Part shown: in pieces, positions 44,401 to 56,730 of the stretch
Layout: each line of letters begins with the position of its first letter
How positions within the stretch are numbered: position 1 is the stretch's first letter
Source: Sinotaia quadrata
Taxonomy: Eukaryota; Mollusca; Gastropoda; Architaenioglossa; Viviparidae
Length of the DNA: 64,000 nt
Reading direction: 5' to 3'
Assembly (NCBI GenBank): GCA_028829895.1
Contig: CM054183.1
Location: 17,961,975-18,025,974, forward strand
Translations under genes and position numbers: made by a program
Notes under the pieces: generated by a model
Seen by the model: only the letters and a program-made list of their open reading frames with translations
What the model was told of the DNA's origin: nothing
The model's database searches: none

Positions 44401-45889
44401 AAATAATAAAATCTAGAACTGCGTAAGCGAATGAATGAATGAATGAACGAATGTGTGAATGAATGAATGAATGAATGTATGAATGAACGAATGTGTGAAT
44501 GAATGAATGAACGAACGAACGAATGAATGAACGAATATACGAATAAATGAAAATAAAAAGGGGAAATACATTAAGGAGCAAGCTCCTAAGCAAATGCATT
44601 AATTTTTGTTTGTTTGTTGAAAATAAGACAATACTTGTTAGAAGAATGTCCTAAATATTTTAAACGGTGTTCTTATAAAAATGAAAACAAAATCAGTTAT
44701 TTAACCCAAACCCACCCCACCCCAAAAATTCAACAGAAATACTTTTGATTTGCTGATAATTATATTAGAATGACGGTTAGAAATAATTGTTCGGTCAGAC
44801 TGACTAAATGCACTTATAAGTCTTCTAAAGTGATCTGATTTCTCTGAAGGAAAAAAATTGTATGTTGGCAGATGGTCACGCCTTCCTCGAGAAACAGACA
44901 CAGGTCGCGGAGACTCCACTTCCGCCATGCGCAAAACGTCGACGTTTCGCGTATTCCCAATATCAGTCAGCTCCAAAACTGTGTCCATCATCAACGCCAT
45001 CGCACGCGACCAGCAAAACAGCCAAAGTTCAGTCAACGGATGGAGCCCTAGTATGAAATTTCCCATTCTTCAAGATGAGATTCGTAATTCCAAATCGAAA
45101 GTGATATGGCTAGGAGGAGAATCCAGGAAAGAGCCAGAAACTGTGCCAATAGTTCGCGAGAGTGCAAAATCGGCTGATGAAGAGATCCGGGTGCCGCAGT
45201 CACTTCCGGTCATCTTGGAAACCAGAGCCCATTCTGTTGCAGGCACGTCGGACTGGGAAAGGAAGACCAAGGATGTGACGATTGGCAACCGTAAACCAGA
45301 ACTTAGTCGCTCCGAATTCTTTACTCTGAATAAGTACGAACTCAACGAACGCGTGCCCAGTAATGTGGCATCGCATGCACCGCTCAAACATTCTAGAAGC
45401 GTCCATTGCAGCAAAGGACAATGCTGCAAAAGATCATGCACAGGGAGTGGCCATAGCAATAGGAACACATCACCCAGCAGCCCCGAGCGCCAGCAGCAAT
45501 CTATGCCCATGCGCGCTGCATCGCTCTTATTCTCCGACAATGTCGACCTCCGAGATTACCGCTACAACTATCTGCGGAAGCACCGAGCAAATACGCACAT
45601 ATCTCGTAGGAGTGCCAAGGACGTTAACTCTGATGACGGAAGTAAGGATTGCAAGAGGCAAGTCAAAGCTGTTGAGAAACAGACAGAATTAACTCCCGTG
45701 CAGTTCATCGACCTTACTGATGTCAAGGAAGTTTTGTTAAGGGAGAGACGCAGCAAAACCGGCGGGGAGCAGCGCAGCACTAAAAGTGGGAGCGCGCGTG
45801 GGAAAGGTATGCGTATACGCGGAAAGCTCTTCTCACGCCCATTTAACCCAATTGGACTGCCTCTCCGACTTGATATATCAAAATTCTAA
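41190..45889 (+). CDS. Two-exon gene, 411-residue low-complexity basic protein, unknown
   Basis: Exon 1 is 41190-41407 and exon 2 is 44872-45889. The donor AACAA|GTAAGT leaves two bases. The acceptor TGTTGGCAG at 44871 supplies one base, making a Lys codon and entering the one long open frame exactly. The N-terminus is acidic (DEATFTDNEEDDNAEAM, SESETED). The rest is basic, Ser/Arg-rich and probably disordered, with a small Cys cluster (HCSKGQCCKRSC, near residue 255), a VQFIDLTDVKEVLLRERR segment and a C-terminal FSRPFNPIGLPLRL. The DLTD-containing segment is reminiscent of a SUMO-interaction-like hydrophobic-acidic patch, which is speculation. No known domain recognised. Codon use and a 343-codon open frame in AT-rich DNA favour a real gene. 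Extra internal exons cannot be excluded. Confidence 0.7.
41408..41812. repeat. Decayed intronic repeat, about 60 bp
   Basis: TTAAGTCAGAGTTGAAAGTC and ATTTTGGTTTT variants recur about six times after the donor. Too diverged to set a clean period. Confidence 0.6.
41815..42070. repeat. About 60-bp degenerate minisatellite, five copies
   Basis: ATCTTTTGTAACCATCACAT followed by TTAGTGTGGCTTTATACATA variants. Confidence 0.85.
42105..42260. repeat. 50-bp repeat, three copies
   Basis: GTGAATTTAAAATGCATTGA then AATAACCATTAGCGAGGCTT; the two central copies are identical. Confidence 0.93.
42500..43757. repeat. 37-bp minisatellite, about 34 copies, 1.25 kb
   Basis: ATTCTTATCTCTAACGCTGT then CCTTATCTAAGGCACTC, with the first two full copies at 42544 and 42581. 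Main variants are AACGC/AACAC/AAAGC and GGCAC/GGTAC. A few units lack the TAACGCT part. It occupies over a third of the 3464-bp intron of the two-exon gene. Stops in every frame exclude coding. Confidence 0.98.
43758..44425. other. Intron with faint repeat of GAATGTG-CCAG phrases
   Basis: Phrases like TAAGAGAATGTGTTCCAG and CTAAGGAAATGTATTCCAGC recur irregularly, suggesting a very old tandem array. Poly-T at 44209. Confidence 0.5.
44428..44550. repeat. (GAAT)n-type imperfect microsatellite
   Basis: GAATGAATGAACGAATGTGT and variants over about 120 bp. Confidence 0.95.
44872..45889 (+). CDS. Exon 2 of the two-exon gene
   Basis: A single large exon of 1018 nt with higher GC than its flanks. 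Stop TAA at 45887-45889. Confidence 0.75.
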
Positions 45890-47460
45890 GCAGCTCTTTA
45901 CTTTTATTTTAGTTTGGAATTTAACATTTACCTTTGATCACAGAAGCACTGGCGTAAAAGTGTGTGCGTGTCCCTCTGTAACTTGAGTCTAGCGTCCTCA
46001 AGAGGGTGTAACACTGTAACCTGCTTTATTCGTATTATTAATACTCTCGATATGGCCGACTCACTGGCATTCACCACGCAACACGATCGTCAGTTTCTTG
46101 GTGCTGGCGTCCAGAAAAGGGAACCCTTACTCAAATGTTACTGAGGGATAAAGGGAAACCAATCAAGGCAACTTTAGAACAGTCTCCCTTTGTGGAACAG
46201 TCTCACTCTTAGGACCGGCTGATTCGAAAACCAGAGTTCCGTTACCATATCTGAAGCAAGCAGGCCAGGCAGCCCCGATCAGGGTCCATGATGCTAATTA
46301 GTGCAAGGAATGACTAATTTAGATATGTGGATGCCAGACACGATGGTCCCTGAAAGCTGAAGTAAGGACGCCGTAATTCTACTTCTGTCGACAAGGGACG
46401 AAGTAGAGAAGCAAGAAAGTGGTTTTTGGATAAGTCGTTTCTTATTTCCAAACTTAGGTCACTGTGTTCAGTGCCGACAGATTGTGGTGATATCAATACT
46501 TTCAATCCAAACCGAATCTTTTCATGTTTCTATTCTTTGATAAATCTGTCAGGTTTAAGCAGTAATTCATTTCTCATCATTACATCCCCTCTCCCCCGCC
46601 GAAGTTATGACTCAGTTTAAACCTGTTGGATTTTATGCCACATTAAATAAATCATCGTACATGTTTAATATAATTTCCAATGCATGTGCAAGAAAATTCA
46701 GTTACCCTGTCTCCCAAAGCAGCGAAGGATACTTATTTTTTCGACAATCACGATATAGGGGAATTTGAATTTGTTGTGAGGCTCGAACCTCTTGTGTGAA
46801 ATGCTATCACCTGATAATGAAACCAAAAGTAAAATAATTTATGCCACATTCTTACAGCATATCTCCATTATACGATCAGAAGTAATGTTAAACTTTAGAC
46901 TTTTGCTGCACTGGTGGATACACTAATAGCTTTGTTTGTGGACAAGTTGTCACCAGTTGCTAGGTTCAAATACTCACATTCTGGGGGTGACTTAACGGTA
47001 TCCACGATCTCTGTCCTATCAACTCGACCCTCTCAGTCAGCTGGAAACGGCAGAGCAGTATCTATTTCATACTATGGTAGGAAGTCAAGTTTGATGAAGC
47101 AAGACTTAAACATTCAAAACATTTGCAAAAATCTGGGCTGTACTCTTAAGAGAAAATCTGTTAATCGTAACTCAAACGTATTTTATAAATTTTTATAATT
47201 TTTAAAAATATTATAAAGGAAAGAAATATTTTATAGTTGAGAATATATGGCATACCATTTCCTCTTATTATAAATTAAGACAGTCATCTACATTTAAATA
47301 CATTTTTCGCGTTATTTTGCATTTATTTTATAGCAAAAGTACACTTTTTAAATGCTAATGGGACGTTTCGTTGGGGGTGGGGTGAATGCGACCTCTGATG
47401 TAATACGTCACAATCATTTCTCTCACATCCTGCATCTGGAGAGTCAACCACAAGGACAAC
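45890..47460. other. No gene seen; likely 3' UTR then intergenic
   Basis: AATAAA at about 46645 could end the transcript. Frames at 46914-47198 and elsewhere have no support. Confidence 0.4.
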
Positions 47461-47469
47461 GCGATTAGA

Positions 47470-47635
47470 TGCCACGTTATAGATAATAAAATGAATTTCA
47501 AGCAGTTCGCCATTTTCTCCTTGTCCACGTTATAGATAATAAAATGAATTTCAAGCAGTTCGCCATTTTCTCCTTGACCACGTTATAGATAATAAAATGA
47601 ATTTCAAGCAGTTCGCCATTTTCTCCTTGCTCATG
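47470..47635. repeat. 53-bp repeat, three copies
   Basis: CACGTTATAGATAATAAAAT starts at 47473, 47526 and 47579. Copies are nearly identical, so a recent expansion. Confidence 0.95.
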
Positions 47636-47711
47636 TCACATTTAAACACGCCAGAAATATGTTCGATCAAGAATTTAAAAAAATCAGTCTCTTGAACAAT
47701 CTGTTTGATCA

Positions 47712-47831
47712 CAGACACACACAGACACACACACACACACACAGACACACACACATATACACACATAGACACACACACAGACACACACATGCACACACAT
47801 ACACACACATACACACACAAATACACACACA

Positions 47832-47894
<63 letters not shown>
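47712..47894. repeat. (CA)n microsatellite with CAGA interruptions
   Basis: An impure ACACAGAC/ATAC part passes into a pure CA run. His-Thr and Cys-Val frames are artefacts. Confidence 0.97.
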
Positions 47895-47897
<3 letters not shown>

Positions 47898-48965
47898 TAT
47901 CATTGAAGAATTTTGTACTTAGTAATTATAGACTTAGAAACTCTTGTCAGGACTCTTAGGAATAAACCTGCGTAAGAGTCACCTTTCTAGCTTGGAAACG
48001 TCTTGCAGTATCTTGTGGTCAAGGACGTGTTTCGATCAACAATCACACCCAAGTCGGGATGAGAATTTGCAGGTTCTGTTCAAAGTATGGTCGACACAAT
48101 AAAACTAGAAAAAAAACGGATCGCCTTTAAATAAAACTGCACATTCAAGCTAAATATTATTTTTCATTACTGCAATACTTTTCCTATGACAGTTTGCCTT
48201 AGATAAGTGTTCTTCCACTAAGGATCTCGTACAAAATCTCGCACAAAATCATGGGGTGTGTTTTGAAAATTTTTTCCTGCACGTTAGTAACACTTGAACA
48301 CGTCCCGTTTGGAAAGGCAATTGCGCAACATTGTAATTGCGGGTGAGATAAGTGGATTGCGTGGTAGTGATATCGACATCCAGAATAGCAAAATTCAATC
48401 AGAAAGAAAATACATAGAAAAGATCAAATTTCATTTGTTCTGCTAAAGCGTTAATAGGTACGATAGAGGTGTCATCGTCATCATCATTATCATCATCATT
48501 TACTGCGTTACACAACTGTTGTGCAAATTATTGATTATGTTTTGCATGTAAAGTTAAAGCCCATTGTAAAAGTTATCCTATCGGTACAAGTCAAACTGTA
48601 GAGATTCAACACTAGATGAAAAGCTGGATCGATCTGCATGCATAAACATCTGTAGGAAAAAAATTCGTGCAATCAAAATACAGACCTGTCCAGACAGCGC
48701 AGGATTGTGTGTGTGTGTGTGATCATAACTACAGACAATCAATTATGCTTGAACGCGATAGCTAATATGTATTAATGTTACTTAATATAGTGTTGAATCA
48801 ATGCAGGAAATTATATGATTATACAGGCAATCAAATAATCTTGCTGGTACACGACTGTCAGTATGAATTATTAAAGGTTTAAGTCAGTATAGTCAAACAA
48901 ATATTAATTGAAATACAGCTTTAAAAAAAACAACAACAATATAATAAGAGACAGAATAATCTCTT
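47895..48965. other. No gene seen
   Basis: AT-rich, with a short (TCA)n at about 48475 and a GT patch at 48705-48721. Confidence 0.5.
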
Positions 48966-48974
48966 CTTCACCCT

Positions 48975-49220
48975 GGCGACTGATGGCAGTGTATATTTCA
49001 GTAGCAGCAAGGAGTCAATAATGTAACCCGCCAACTAATGGCAGTGTATATTTCAGTAGCAACAAGGAGTTAATAATGCACCCCGCCAACTGATGGCAGT
49101 GTATATTTCAGTAGCAACAAGGAGTTAATAATGCACCCCGCCAACTGATGGCAGTGTATATTTCAGTAGCAGCAAGGAGTTAATAATGTATCCCGCCAAC
49201 TAATGGCAGTGTATATTTCA
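48975..49220. repeat. About 56-bp minisatellite, five copies
   Basis: CAACTGATGGCAGTGTATAT followed by TTCAGTAGCAACAAGGAGTT, in direct tandem. Confidence 0.95.
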
Positions 49221-49296
49221 CTAACAGCATGGAATCCATATGAACAGGGAAGATTCACAGAGGGTAGTCTCTAACAGCCTTGAACAAAATGTAAAT

Positions 49297-49313
49297 TAGC
49301 GCGCATGCGCTGA
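49297..49313. promoter_or_regulatory. NRF1-like palindromic motif
   Basis: GCGCGCATGCGCTG contains the GCGCATGCGC core recognised by NRF1-type factors in animals. It is an isolated match with no linked gene, so function is uncertain. Confidence 0.25.
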
Positions 49314-50555
49314 CAGTAGGGACTTTACATAACTATTTTCGAATACTAGAGCAATTTTTGCGTCTGACGCTAAAGTTTGATAAACTTTTATGAGCCGTTT
49401 ATGACTTTAAAATTTCCAAACGTGACTACTGAAAAGAGTTACATTTCACATTGCAGTGATCACTTAGTGATAAGGGGAGACGAATTTTAGTAACGCAAAT
49501 ATCCGAAGTCGTTTGAAAAAATAAAAAAGAAGAAATTGTCATATGAACTAAGTTAGGAAATAACACATGTGTGGTAATAAATCACGTTTGTATTTACACT
49601 GTACAACGCAGAAAACTATTCCTGTCAAAATCAATGAATTTAGCATTCTTTCCAAGCACCTCCTCCCCTGATTATTATTTATTTTTAATATTTATTTAAC
49701 TGTTTATTTTATTTTGATTAAAAATTTGTAAAAGAATTGATTGAGGTTAGAGACTAAGAAAAATGTGGAAAAAGAAAGAAAAATAAAATGATATAGGATG
49801 TCAGGCGTACTTAATACGATTAGTAAATTTCAGTTAGAGCGCACGTGAGTAATTTAATAAAGCGTTAAAATGAGGTTGGGGTGGTGGTGGGTGTTGCGAT
49901 ATTTTACAATTTACGAATATACAAAATCCCACAAGCCCTTGCGGCAAGAGAGGAGGAGGATGTCCCAGAGGGCTACACGGATAAGCCTTCATAATGACGA
50001 ATAATACTTGACAAAACAAATCTTTTCGTGTTTTAGTACTTCCATCTGATACGTACCGTAACAGCTCGAGAAACCACAAGGTCAATTCTTGTCCACGATT
50101 TGGTTCAGAGCATTTAAAATTTGGTGTCGCATTTGGCACTTGCAATGGCGATCGAAGAGTGTGAAACTAATACTTGACTACTTCGGTCTACATTAAAGTT
50201 TGGTGTTAAGGTATAGTATGGTAAGACTTATCGGTAAGAATCAGACTTTATATTTGCTTATCTTCAGCACAAGTAATAGTGATTCCTACAAAGCCAGTTT
50301 TCGTCTGGACCTTTAGAAAGAAAAGCAATCTAGAAAGAGATTCAATTAAATATGTAATAATTTGTAATATGCTATTCAGTGAATATATAAAGAAATGAGT
50401 GTAACTTCCATGGTAAAATTTAAATAGAGTCGTTTATCGAATAATCTTAAAAAGAGTCTTTCTGTACAAACTTATAAGACAGTCTTTTCTGCATAAATTA
50501 AAGAGAGCCGTTATTATGCAATAAAAGCGGCTACCTTGTAGTGCACGGATGGTTT
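49314..50555. other. No gene seen
   Basis: AT-rich intergenic sequence. The minus frame at 49834-50145 shows no domain. Confidence 0.45.
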
Positions 50556-50556
50556 A

Positions 50557-50560
<4 letters not shown>

Positions 50561-50634
<74 letters not shown>
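50561..50634. repeat. (GT)n microsatellite
   Basis: GT run with a single GCGT interruption. Confidence 0.97.
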
Positions 50635-50635
<1 letters not shown>

Positions 50636-50649
50636 GCTATCATTTTCTC

Positions 50650-51360
50650 CTACTTTTCTCTAGAGTTCAAAGTAGAGATTAGTTGTGGGTTTGGGGGTCC
50701 AGGTGAAGTTTCCCCATCATTAAAAAAAAAAATAAAGTGTGTGTATCTTGAGGTATTTAACATTTTGTCTAGAGTGTTTGAGCTATAAATTGTATGAGTA
50801 CTTTGAGTATCTATACTCAGTATTGTTTGGGTGTGTAGTGTTTCTATTGTGAATGGCATTTCTGTTTGTATTATTTTGGTTTTGAGTGTTGCTCGGCATG
50901 TGTCTGTGGTTGGATATTGTCTTGTTTTCACTGTAAACATATTTTCGTGTGATCATTTGGTTTGTACAGTAGTGCAGTGTGATTTAGCCTAAGTCTAATA
51001 ATGGTATGGCGTCATGATATTGTTGTCAGGGAAGTTTAGGTTCTGAATTTTGCTATGATTTCTGTTGTGTATATGGGCGTTCATTTGCTGCTCCCTGTGT
51101 GGTGACGCATTTTACTTTCCCGATTCCTGTGTCGTTCCCTGGCATGTCAGTATGACTGGGGAGCCATAGGAATGTTGTCTGCGTGCTTTTGCCCTGAAAT
51201 GTTTGAAGTGTAGTCTTAATGAATGTAAAAATGTGTTGTCTAATTGAGGTGTCCGAATGTGAGTGGTGTGCTAATCTCGTCTCAATAAATTTCAATGTTA
51301 ACGCATCTTCAAGGTAATACATCGTCTGTAATAGTGTAACTCCTTGTCGTTTTTAAGTGT
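50650..51360 (-). pseudogene. LINE relic with RNase H motif
   Basis: On the minus strand at about 51053-51322 the frame ends in LWLPSHTDMPGND, a clear relative of the W-[IV]-P-S-H-x-G-x-x-G-N-E motif near the end of RNase H domains of non-LTR retrotransposons. The preceding residues (an ALTLKFIETRL start and a TTLQTFQGKSTQTTFLWLPSH approach) fit the same domain. The expected Asp-rich continuation is lost. A second block at 50650-50940 may be its C-terminal continuation after a stop. 5'-truncated and dead. Confidence 0.6.
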
Positions 51361-51980
51361 ATGTTGCACACTGAGATCTAACCCAGACAGTCCGAAAAAA
51401 AAGATCTGATCGAAGATAAATATTGAAATGTACCAGGACATAATTATTGATTAAAATTGGGAAAAAACCACACTGACTGATTCCAAATTGCGGAATGTGT
51501 TATATATTCAGAAATTCGGGGGGAAATGTGAAATTCTCTGCCTCTGCATAATTATGGTTGTTGGTACAACCTGAAATAGATAAATACTCAAATAACCAAG
51601 TGAAAATGGTACCATTAATGGATTTCTTTCTGCGGTTCATGTAGACTTGTAAAGAATAAGTAAAGATTGACAACTCGATATAAGACACCTTATTCCATAA
51701 TCAGGAAGCGTGTGTGCCAATGTCAGTGCCACTGTCATCCAATTACGATGAGTCTCTACAATGGTATCACTGCATAATGCTAATGTTAATTTGTTAATTT
51801 CAGGATTGTCTCAGTCAGTACTAAGATGCATTGATGATTCATATTTTATATAAATAAGTTTACGTTTCCGTATAAAATAATATTGTGATGCTAATTTCTT
51901 TTTTTTAGTAGCGCACTTCTGAAATGTTTTGGATGACACATTTTAATCATACAATTGCAATCTTGTATCACGTTAAAATT
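51361..51980. other. No gene seen
   Basis: AT-rich sequence. Confidence 0.5.
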
Positions 51981-51989
51981 ACAGAGAGA

Positions 51990-52335
51990 CATCGAGTTAA
52001 GTGGTTAATGTAAGTTTGTATCACGTTAAAGTTACACTGAGATAAGTGGTTAATGTAAGTTTGTATCACATTAAAGTTACAGTGAGATCAGTGGCTAATG
52101 TAAGTTTGTATCACGTTAAAGTTACACTGAGATCAGTGGCTAATGTAAGTTTGTATCACATTAAAGTTACACTGAGATCAGTGGCTAATGTAAGTTTGTA
52201 TTACATTAAAGTTACACTGAGATCAGTGGCTAATGTAAGTTTGTATCACGTTAAAGTTACACTGAGATCAGTGGCTAATGTAAGTTTTATCACGTTAAAG
52301 TTACACTGAGATCAGTGGCTAATGTAAGTTTGTAA
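51990..52335. repeat. 45-bp minisatellite, about seven copies
   Basis: AGTGGCTAATGTAAGTTTGT then ATCACGTTAAAGTTACACTG. The 87-codon frame is a 15-residue repeat artefact. The unit contains AATGTAAGTTTG, which resembles a 5' splice site. Confidence 0.95.
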
Positions 52336-52845
52336 TGTTGAATCCACTTTGAAACATTGTGGATTAGAAATTAATTTTTATATACAAAAGGTTTGTTTTA
52401 TTGTTGAATAAATAATGAGTCAAATAGATAATCTATTCATGTAATCTTTAGATTAATTCCCTTTAGAGAAATTTATAACACCTTTAAGAAAATAACCGCA
52501 TAACAACAACGAAAAACATGATTAACTTCCGAGCTAAAAATAGCAACATCATTGAAAACATTGTCACGTTCACATTTTATTTAAGCTGCTTCAATATTTA
52601 GGACATTTTTTTTCTATATATGACATAATCGTTGAACATTTTTACAGTTTTTCTTTTTCAATCTTATGCCAGTGTAATGCGAAGCGATCCGTAGACAGGA
52701 GCAGTCTTAAAGAGATCGGATTGTGACGGCTTTCACGGGGATTAACTCTTGACTTTGAATTTAGAGGGCACACTGTAATAATGCCACAATATCAGTTAAG
52801 ACTCATTAGTGCCAGTCGAAAAATAAAATACAGCGCTCCTCTCAG
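52336..52845. other. No gene seen
   Basis: AT-rich sequence. Confidence 0.5.
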
Positions 52846-52847
52846 CC

Positions 52848-52859
52848 GTGTGTGTGTGT

Positions 52860-52924
<65 letters not shown>

Positions 52925-52932
52925 TGTGTGTG
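52848..52932. repeat. (GT)n microsatellite
   Basis: About 40 GT units, two interruptions. Confidence 0.97.
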
Positions 52933-53420
52933 GACATGCGCAAGTACATTGCGGTCACCGAGTCCGTGCGTCAGTGACATCCATCAGCAGCTGCTTGTAC
53001 ACTTCTATACCGTAGGCACACGAAGTCTAAGTGTGGTGTGCAAAATACAGTGTATGTTTGCAGTTTGCACACGGTACCTTAAAAGGCTCTTTTGGTTTTA
53101 AATATAAAGCTCGATTTGCAGAGTCATCAGTTATTGTTGTATGGCGCATGAGAAGCGATTCAGCTATAAAACTGCACATGTATGGTGGAAGCTGTTGCAC
53201 ACACGCACACGCATGCACACAAAATTATAATATTAATGAAAAAATTAAGCTATGACAAGATCAATCGATCAGTTTGGCTTTAATTAAGACAAACTCGAAC
53301 TTTTGTGGCAGATTTCATGTTTGTTTACTCGCTAGCTTGCATTCGTGACCTCACGATACTACCACAAGCATGACATCTGCGTGACAGTAAAGCACGCCAG
53401 GCTAGTCAGGGTAGTTCTAA
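52933..53420. other. No gene seen
   Basis: The frame at 53031-53255 lacks splice or homology support. Confidence 0.45.
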
Positions 53421-53421
53421 G

Positions 53422-53545
53422 GGATTACATGAAATAGTCAGGCAAAACTTTAAAGACAAATACACTAGATGGTTATTTAGGATTACATGAAATAGTCAGG
53501 CAAAACTTTAAAGACAAATATACTAGATGGTTATTTAGGATTACA
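53422..53545. repeat. About 58-bp duplication, two copies
   Basis: GGATTACATGAAATAGTCAG to AGATGGTTATTTA, the two copies nearly identical. Confidence 0.9.
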
Positions 53546-54015
53546 ACATACAACAATAGTTATACTGGAGAAATTCACGAACGAATAGACATATGGATAA
53601 GAAATTAAGTTACTGCTATACGTATGTACGAAAAAGAATACTGGTAATCGGTTAAATTACTTGTACTACCACTTGTGCTGCTTCTAACAGTAACACTCCC
53701 AGTTATATATGTGTACGCAAAAGCACTGATTTAAAACTTTCTAGTATAACTAATACTTTAACCGTAATACTATATTACTAATAACTATTAGTACTCTACT
53801 AAGATGATCCTAGTATAACTATTATACTTTCAATAAAATTCTACTACCACTACTACCTTCGCACACTAGCTATGCGTAACACCTCATTCACACGGCTTCA
53901 AGATACAAGAACATACGGGCACTTCTGAGCAGAGTAATATCAAAATCACAGAGACAAGTTTGTTCCGTTTTCGTTCCCTTTTCTCAGAAGTACTTGGTGA
54001 ACTTCTTGTTCGGCA
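53546..54015. other. No gene seen
   Basis: AT-rich sequence, many ACTA-type short words. Confidence 0.5.
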
Positions 54016-54020
54016 CTTAT

Positions 54021-54172
54021 TGTTCTATTTTAATGTTCTGTTTGAGTTCTTGTTAAGATTTCTGACAAGCGTGTTCTATTTTAATGTTCTGTTTGAGTTC
54101 TTGTTAAGATTTCTGACAAGCGTGTTCTATTTTAATATTCTGTTTGAGTTCTTGATAAGTTTTCTGACTTGT
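54021..54172. repeat. 51-bp repeat, three copies
   Basis: TGTTCTATTTTAATGTTCTG starts at 54021, 54072 and 54123. Confidence 0.95.
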
Positions 54173-54484
54173 TCTTCTGTTTTGCTGCATTGTGTCTCTT
54201 AAGAGTGATTTATTGCGGCCTTCGTTGTTTTATCTTACAGTTTGTGTTCGATATATTTCTGGTGTAGATGTGTTTTATTAACACTATGCATTGCTGATAT
54301 TTGCTGCTTTCAGTCATCTTGGTGAGGATCTTTCATCACGTGACTTACGAATATAATTTATCAAACAATCTTATGATAATTCTAATTCGTTCATATATTT
54401 AATAAAAGTATTCAACGTTCAATCTAATTGAGAAATTTTAAGTGAAACTAAGACTTCAAAGAATCAGTAGTAATAACTATGTAC

Positions 54485-55140
54485 TCTGACATTCTTATTG
54501 TTGTAGCAATGTACTTTGACAACTTACTTGTTATAGCAATATAGTGTGACAAATTGCTTGTTATAGCAATGTAGTGTGATAACATGCTTGCTATAGCAAT
54601 TTAGTGTGACAACCTTCTAGTTATTACAATGCACTGACACCTGCTAGTCATTACAATGCACTGTGACAACCTGCTAATCGTTACAATGCACTGACAACCT
54701 GCTAGTCGTTACAATGCACTGTGACAATCTACTGTTCATAGCTATGTTCTGTGGCAATCTGCTGTTCATAGATATTTAAAGCATAAATAAATATGTAATG
54801 AGGCAATCTGTTACTCATAGCAATGAAATGAGGCAATCTGCTACTCATAACTATGTAATGAGGCAATCTGCTATTCATAGCAATGAAATGAGGCAATCTG
54901 ATACTCATAGCAATGAAATGAGGCAATCTGCTACTCATAGCAATGAAATGAGGCAATCTAAAGCAGGTAGCAATGAAATGAGGCAATCTGCTATTCATAA
55001 CTATGTAATGAGCCAATCTGCCTTTCATAGTTATTCAAAGTAGCAATCTGCTGTTCATAACTTTGTACTGTGAAAACCTACTAGCTAGAGCTATTTACTG
55101 TGGTAAATACCTACTACCTAGAGCTATTTTACTGTGGTTA
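54485..55140. repeat. 30-39 bp minisatellite, about 18 copies
   Basis: Units around TGACAACCTGCTAGTCATTA (left part) and AATGAGGCAATCTGCTACTC (right part, 30 bp) form one gradually diverging array. Both strands stay open in the right part because 30 is a multiple of three. Confidence 0.93.
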
Positions 55141-55435
55141 AGTCAAATTCTTACACGGTTAAAAAGTGGATTAGTTCTTTCAAGATAATCGAATATCCCT
55201 TTGACTCCTGATTTGATTGTGTAAACAATTCCTCTTGATAACTGATAAAATGATTTAGCTCCACTTAGAGCCTGAAAAAACAGTAATAGGTCTACTGAAA
55301 TGGAGACGGCGACTCTAGAGAAATTGTTTCCTAAGCTCACGTTCACACAACCTCCCTCATCACTGTACGACCTTATAACTTGTTGAACGCAATCAAGCAT
55401 TTCAGAAAACGCCAAATGATTTTTAAAATAAACTA
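55141..55435. other. No firm gene; minus frame of 90 codons
   Basis: The minus frame 55143-55415 (MAFSEMLDCVQQVIRSYSDE, then GGCVNVSLGNNFSRVAVSIS, LLLFFQALSGAKSF) looks protein-like, unlike its surroundings. It could be an isolated exon, a mobile-element piece or chance. Not recognised. Confidence 0.25.
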
Positions 55436-55437
55436 TG

Positions 55438-55632
<195 letters not shown>

Positions 55633-55794
55633 TTCTATCTTATTTTCATTTACGTGATGACTTTAATTATGTAAATTACGGAGCATTACCCCCCAAAAAA
55701 AAAATTATTAAAAAATAGAGAGAAAAAGAAAAATCTAAATGAGAAAGCAACAATTTACACAGAACAATTCTACGAAACATTATTCATCACTAAT

Positions 55795-56400
55795 CGATCA
55801 CAACACATCCAACCACAACCCAACATAATGCAGCAGAACACAGTACATGACACAACACAACACAGTACAATACAACACAATACAGCACAACATAACATAA
55901 GCTAAAACATCAGAACACAGCACAACAAATAGCAACATACCACAGTACAATACAACACATCTCAACAGCCCAAACATCACAGCATAACACAACAAATAGC
56001 AACATACCACAGTACAATACAACACATCTCAACAGCCCAAACATCACAGCATAACACAACAAATAGCAACATACCACAGTACAATACAACACATCTCAAC
56101 AGCCCAAACATCACAGTATAACACAACAAATAGCAACATACCACAGTACAATACAACACATCTCAACAGCCCAAACATCACAGTATAACACAACAAATAG
56201 CAACATACCACAGTACAATACAACACTTCTCAACAGCCCAAACATTATTACAAAGACAACTAACAGCATCCCAACCACAGTACAATACATCACATCTGAA
56301 CATAACACAGCCCAAACATCACAGCATAATACAACAAATAGCAACACACCACAGTAAAACACAGCACATCTCAACACAACAGCCCCCAAAACGTCACAGC
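55795..56400. repeat. 67-bp minisatellite plus degenerate flanks
   Basis: CACAACAAATAGCAACATAC then CACAGTACAATACAACACAT and CTCAACAGCCCAAACATCAC, period 67 bp, with four near-identical central copies and diverged ends. Built of ACA-rich sub-words. Cys/Val/Leu-rich minus frames are artefacts. Confidence 0.95.
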
Positions 56401-56730
56401 TCAACACAGCACAATCATTACGACAACAATAATGAAACATATGAGCAAAATATCCAAATGAAGCAAAGTACTCAAATAACAACACATAGCAAAGAAGAAC
56501 ACCTATAACTTTATAACCAGATTACAAAAAGCCCATGGTAGTCAAATTTGCTTCACCAAACAGAAAACTACAAATCTGAATTCCTCTTTATTAGCTATCA
56601 ATCAAACCTGCACCATAGCACCTACGTGCAAATAAAACAACAAACTATAAGAAATATAAAGGATTTAAAAAAAACTGATAATGCGTGTTTTAATCAGCCA
56701 CAGCTGTGCTCTTTCAGCCAGCCACCCCCT
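56401..56730. other. No gene seen
   Basis: AT-rich sequence. Confidence 0.5.

Noticed and set aside
44701..45540. Minus-strand frames of 121, 156 and 73 codons
   Set aside because: Shadows of the long exon 44872-45889, which has matching splice phase on the plus strand.
47659..47922. His/Thr-rich and Cys/Val-rich frames on both strands
   Set aside because: (CA)n microsatellite translation.
55798..56485. Cys/Val/Leu-rich minus-strand frames resembling membrane proteins
   Set aside because: They restart every 67 bp with the repeat and have no independent sequence.
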